Translations under genes and position numbers: made by a program
Part shown: positions 23,387 to 23,853 of the stretch, piece after piece
Numbering within the stretch: position 1 is the stretch's first letter
Layout: the number at the start of each line of letters is the position of its first letter
Assembly (NCBI GenBank): GCA_964551975.1
Contig: CAZKFI010000034.1
Coordinates: 1 to 23,853 of the forward strand
DNA length: 23,853 bases
Source: REEB426 sp964551975
GTDB lineage: Bacteria > Actinomycetota > Actinomycetes > S36-B12
Direction: 5' to 3'
Notes under the pieces: model-generated
Told to the model about the DNA's origin: nothing
The model's database searches: none
What the model saw: only the letters and a program-made list of their open reading frames with translations

Positions 23387-23853
23387 CTACGCCTGGCCGG
23401 TCAATCGGCGAGCCTGCCACAGTCGTTGGCGGCGCTGCATCAGCTCGTTCCAGTCGGCACTCGACAGAAACTCCAGTACCTCGGGCTGAATGGTCAACCG
23501 TTCACCATCGACGAACGCGGCCACCCAGGTGTTGCTCAGCGGGCGCATGATGTCGCGGTAGTCCTCCATAAATGAGTCGATGACTGCGCCACCTTCGACC
23601 ACGCCACCGGCGGCATCGTGTCGACTCAAAACATCGCGGACAGCTTCACGAAGTTCGCCGAGGGAGATGGCGACCCATAGGTCCTCAACGCCGGCATAGA
23701 AATCCTCAACCAGTTCCCGCAATCTCTCCAGGTCGAAGGTTCCCCAGGACACCGGCCAGGCATCTGAGCGCGCACCTTCAGGGATAAGTCGAGGGACTGA
23801 ATGCCGACTGCGCGCGATCTGCCTGCGGATCGCCCCTAGGGCAACCCGAGCTT
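23387..23853 (-). CDS. Unidentified protein, 5' partial (C-terminal 155 residues)
   Basis: The minus-strand frame is open from the stop at 23387-23389 to the right edge of the window, so the N-terminus is missing. A GTG at 23752 exists within the frame. However, the upstream residues (GAIRRQIARSRHSVPRLIPEGARSDAWPVSWGTFDLERL) read like ordinary coding sequence, so the gene probably continues past the window. The visible part is acidic and helical (LERLRELVEDFYAGVEDLWVAISLGELREAVRDVLSRHDAAGG...FMEDYRDIMRPLSNTWVAAFVDGERLTIQPEVLEFLSSADWNELMQRRQRLWQ). It has no membrane segment or cysteine. I recognise no family. It converges on the phosphoesterase with 22 bases between the stops. Confidence 0.65.
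   Translation of the reverse strand, partial: ARVALGAIRRQIARSRHSVPRLIPEGARSDAWPVSWGTFDLERLRELVEDFYAGVEDLWVAISLGELREAVRDVLSRHDAAGGVVEGGAVIDSFMEDYRDIMRPLSNTWVAAFVDGERLTIQPEVLEFLSSADWNELMQRRQRLWQARRLTGQA

Noticed and set aside
23365..23395. CAGGC/GCCTG as a terminator between the last two genes
   Set aside because: Only five pairs with a 21-base loop, expected often by chance.
1..23853. Mobile elements, CRISPR arrays, toxin-antitoxin or defence systems
   Set aside because: I saw no transposase or integrase, no regularly spaced repeats, no tRNA-associated attachment site and no defence-family motifs.

Overview
The window looks like chromosomal DNA from an actinobacterium (Actinomycetota), probably an uncultured lineage assembled from metagenomic or single-cell data. 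By eye it is moderately GC-rich, with many GTG starts. The gene order comEC-holA-rpsT-lepA-hemW-hrcA-dnaJ-rsmE-HIT-phoH-ybeY-corC-cdd-like-era-recO-uppS is the conserved actinobacterial arrangement, and DUF6703, a PPA1498-type phosphoesterase and an HrcA/DnaJ2 pair fit the same group. Four runs of N (633-642, 4644-4653, 8642-8651, 20969-20989) lie inside comEC, lepA, dnaJ and glyS. Flanking repeats or missing motifs show these are scaffold joins, so the four genes look frameshifted but are probably intact.

Layout. 1-2457: the C-terminal part of the DNA-uptake channel ComEC, then a small ORF coupled to a DinB-family protein. 2511-3865: holA (clamp loader delta) converging on rpsT (S20, minus strand). 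3957-9919: lepA, hemW, a CIRCE operator, then hrcA-dnaJ-rsmE. 10010-16158: a tightly packed cluster of HIT, phoH, ybeY, a CNNM/CBS CorC-like protein, a degenerate cytidine deaminase homologue, era, recO and uppS. This cluster combines ribosome maturation (ybeY, era, phoH), recombination (recO) and cell-envelope lipid carrier synthesis (uppS). 16213-18646: an SDR oxidoreductase facing a minus-strand pair, cytochrome P450 and a DUF6703 membrane protein. 18687-21222: an ABM-like protein, a phosphoribosyltransferase-fold protein and glycyl-tRNA synthetase. 21244-23853: HU (minus), a metallophosphoesterase (plus) and an unidentified gene running off the right edge (minus).

Regulation visible in sequence. 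A CIRCE element (CTGGCACTC-N9-GAGTGCCAA) lies directly before hrcA, implying heat-shock autoregulation of hrcA-dnaJ. Three genes (rpsT, the ABM-like gene and the phosphoribosyltransferase) have a TANNNT hexamer exactly 6 nt before a GTG start and no Shine-Dalgarno, the signature of leaderless transcripts in actinobacteria. Several neighbours overlap by stop/start codons (dnaJ/rsmE, HIT/phoH, cdd-like/era, recO/uppS), implying translational coupling. A 15-bp perfect hairpin separates convergent glyS and hup.

I found no mobile element, CRISPR array, tRNA or rRNA, and no clearly novel multi-gene system. The most interesting items are the leaderless-start pattern, the small ORF coupled to dinB, inverted repeats around the glyS and SDR upstream regions, the glyS join that may record strain variation, and the unidentified gene at the right edge. 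No gene-free stretch exceeds 300 bases.
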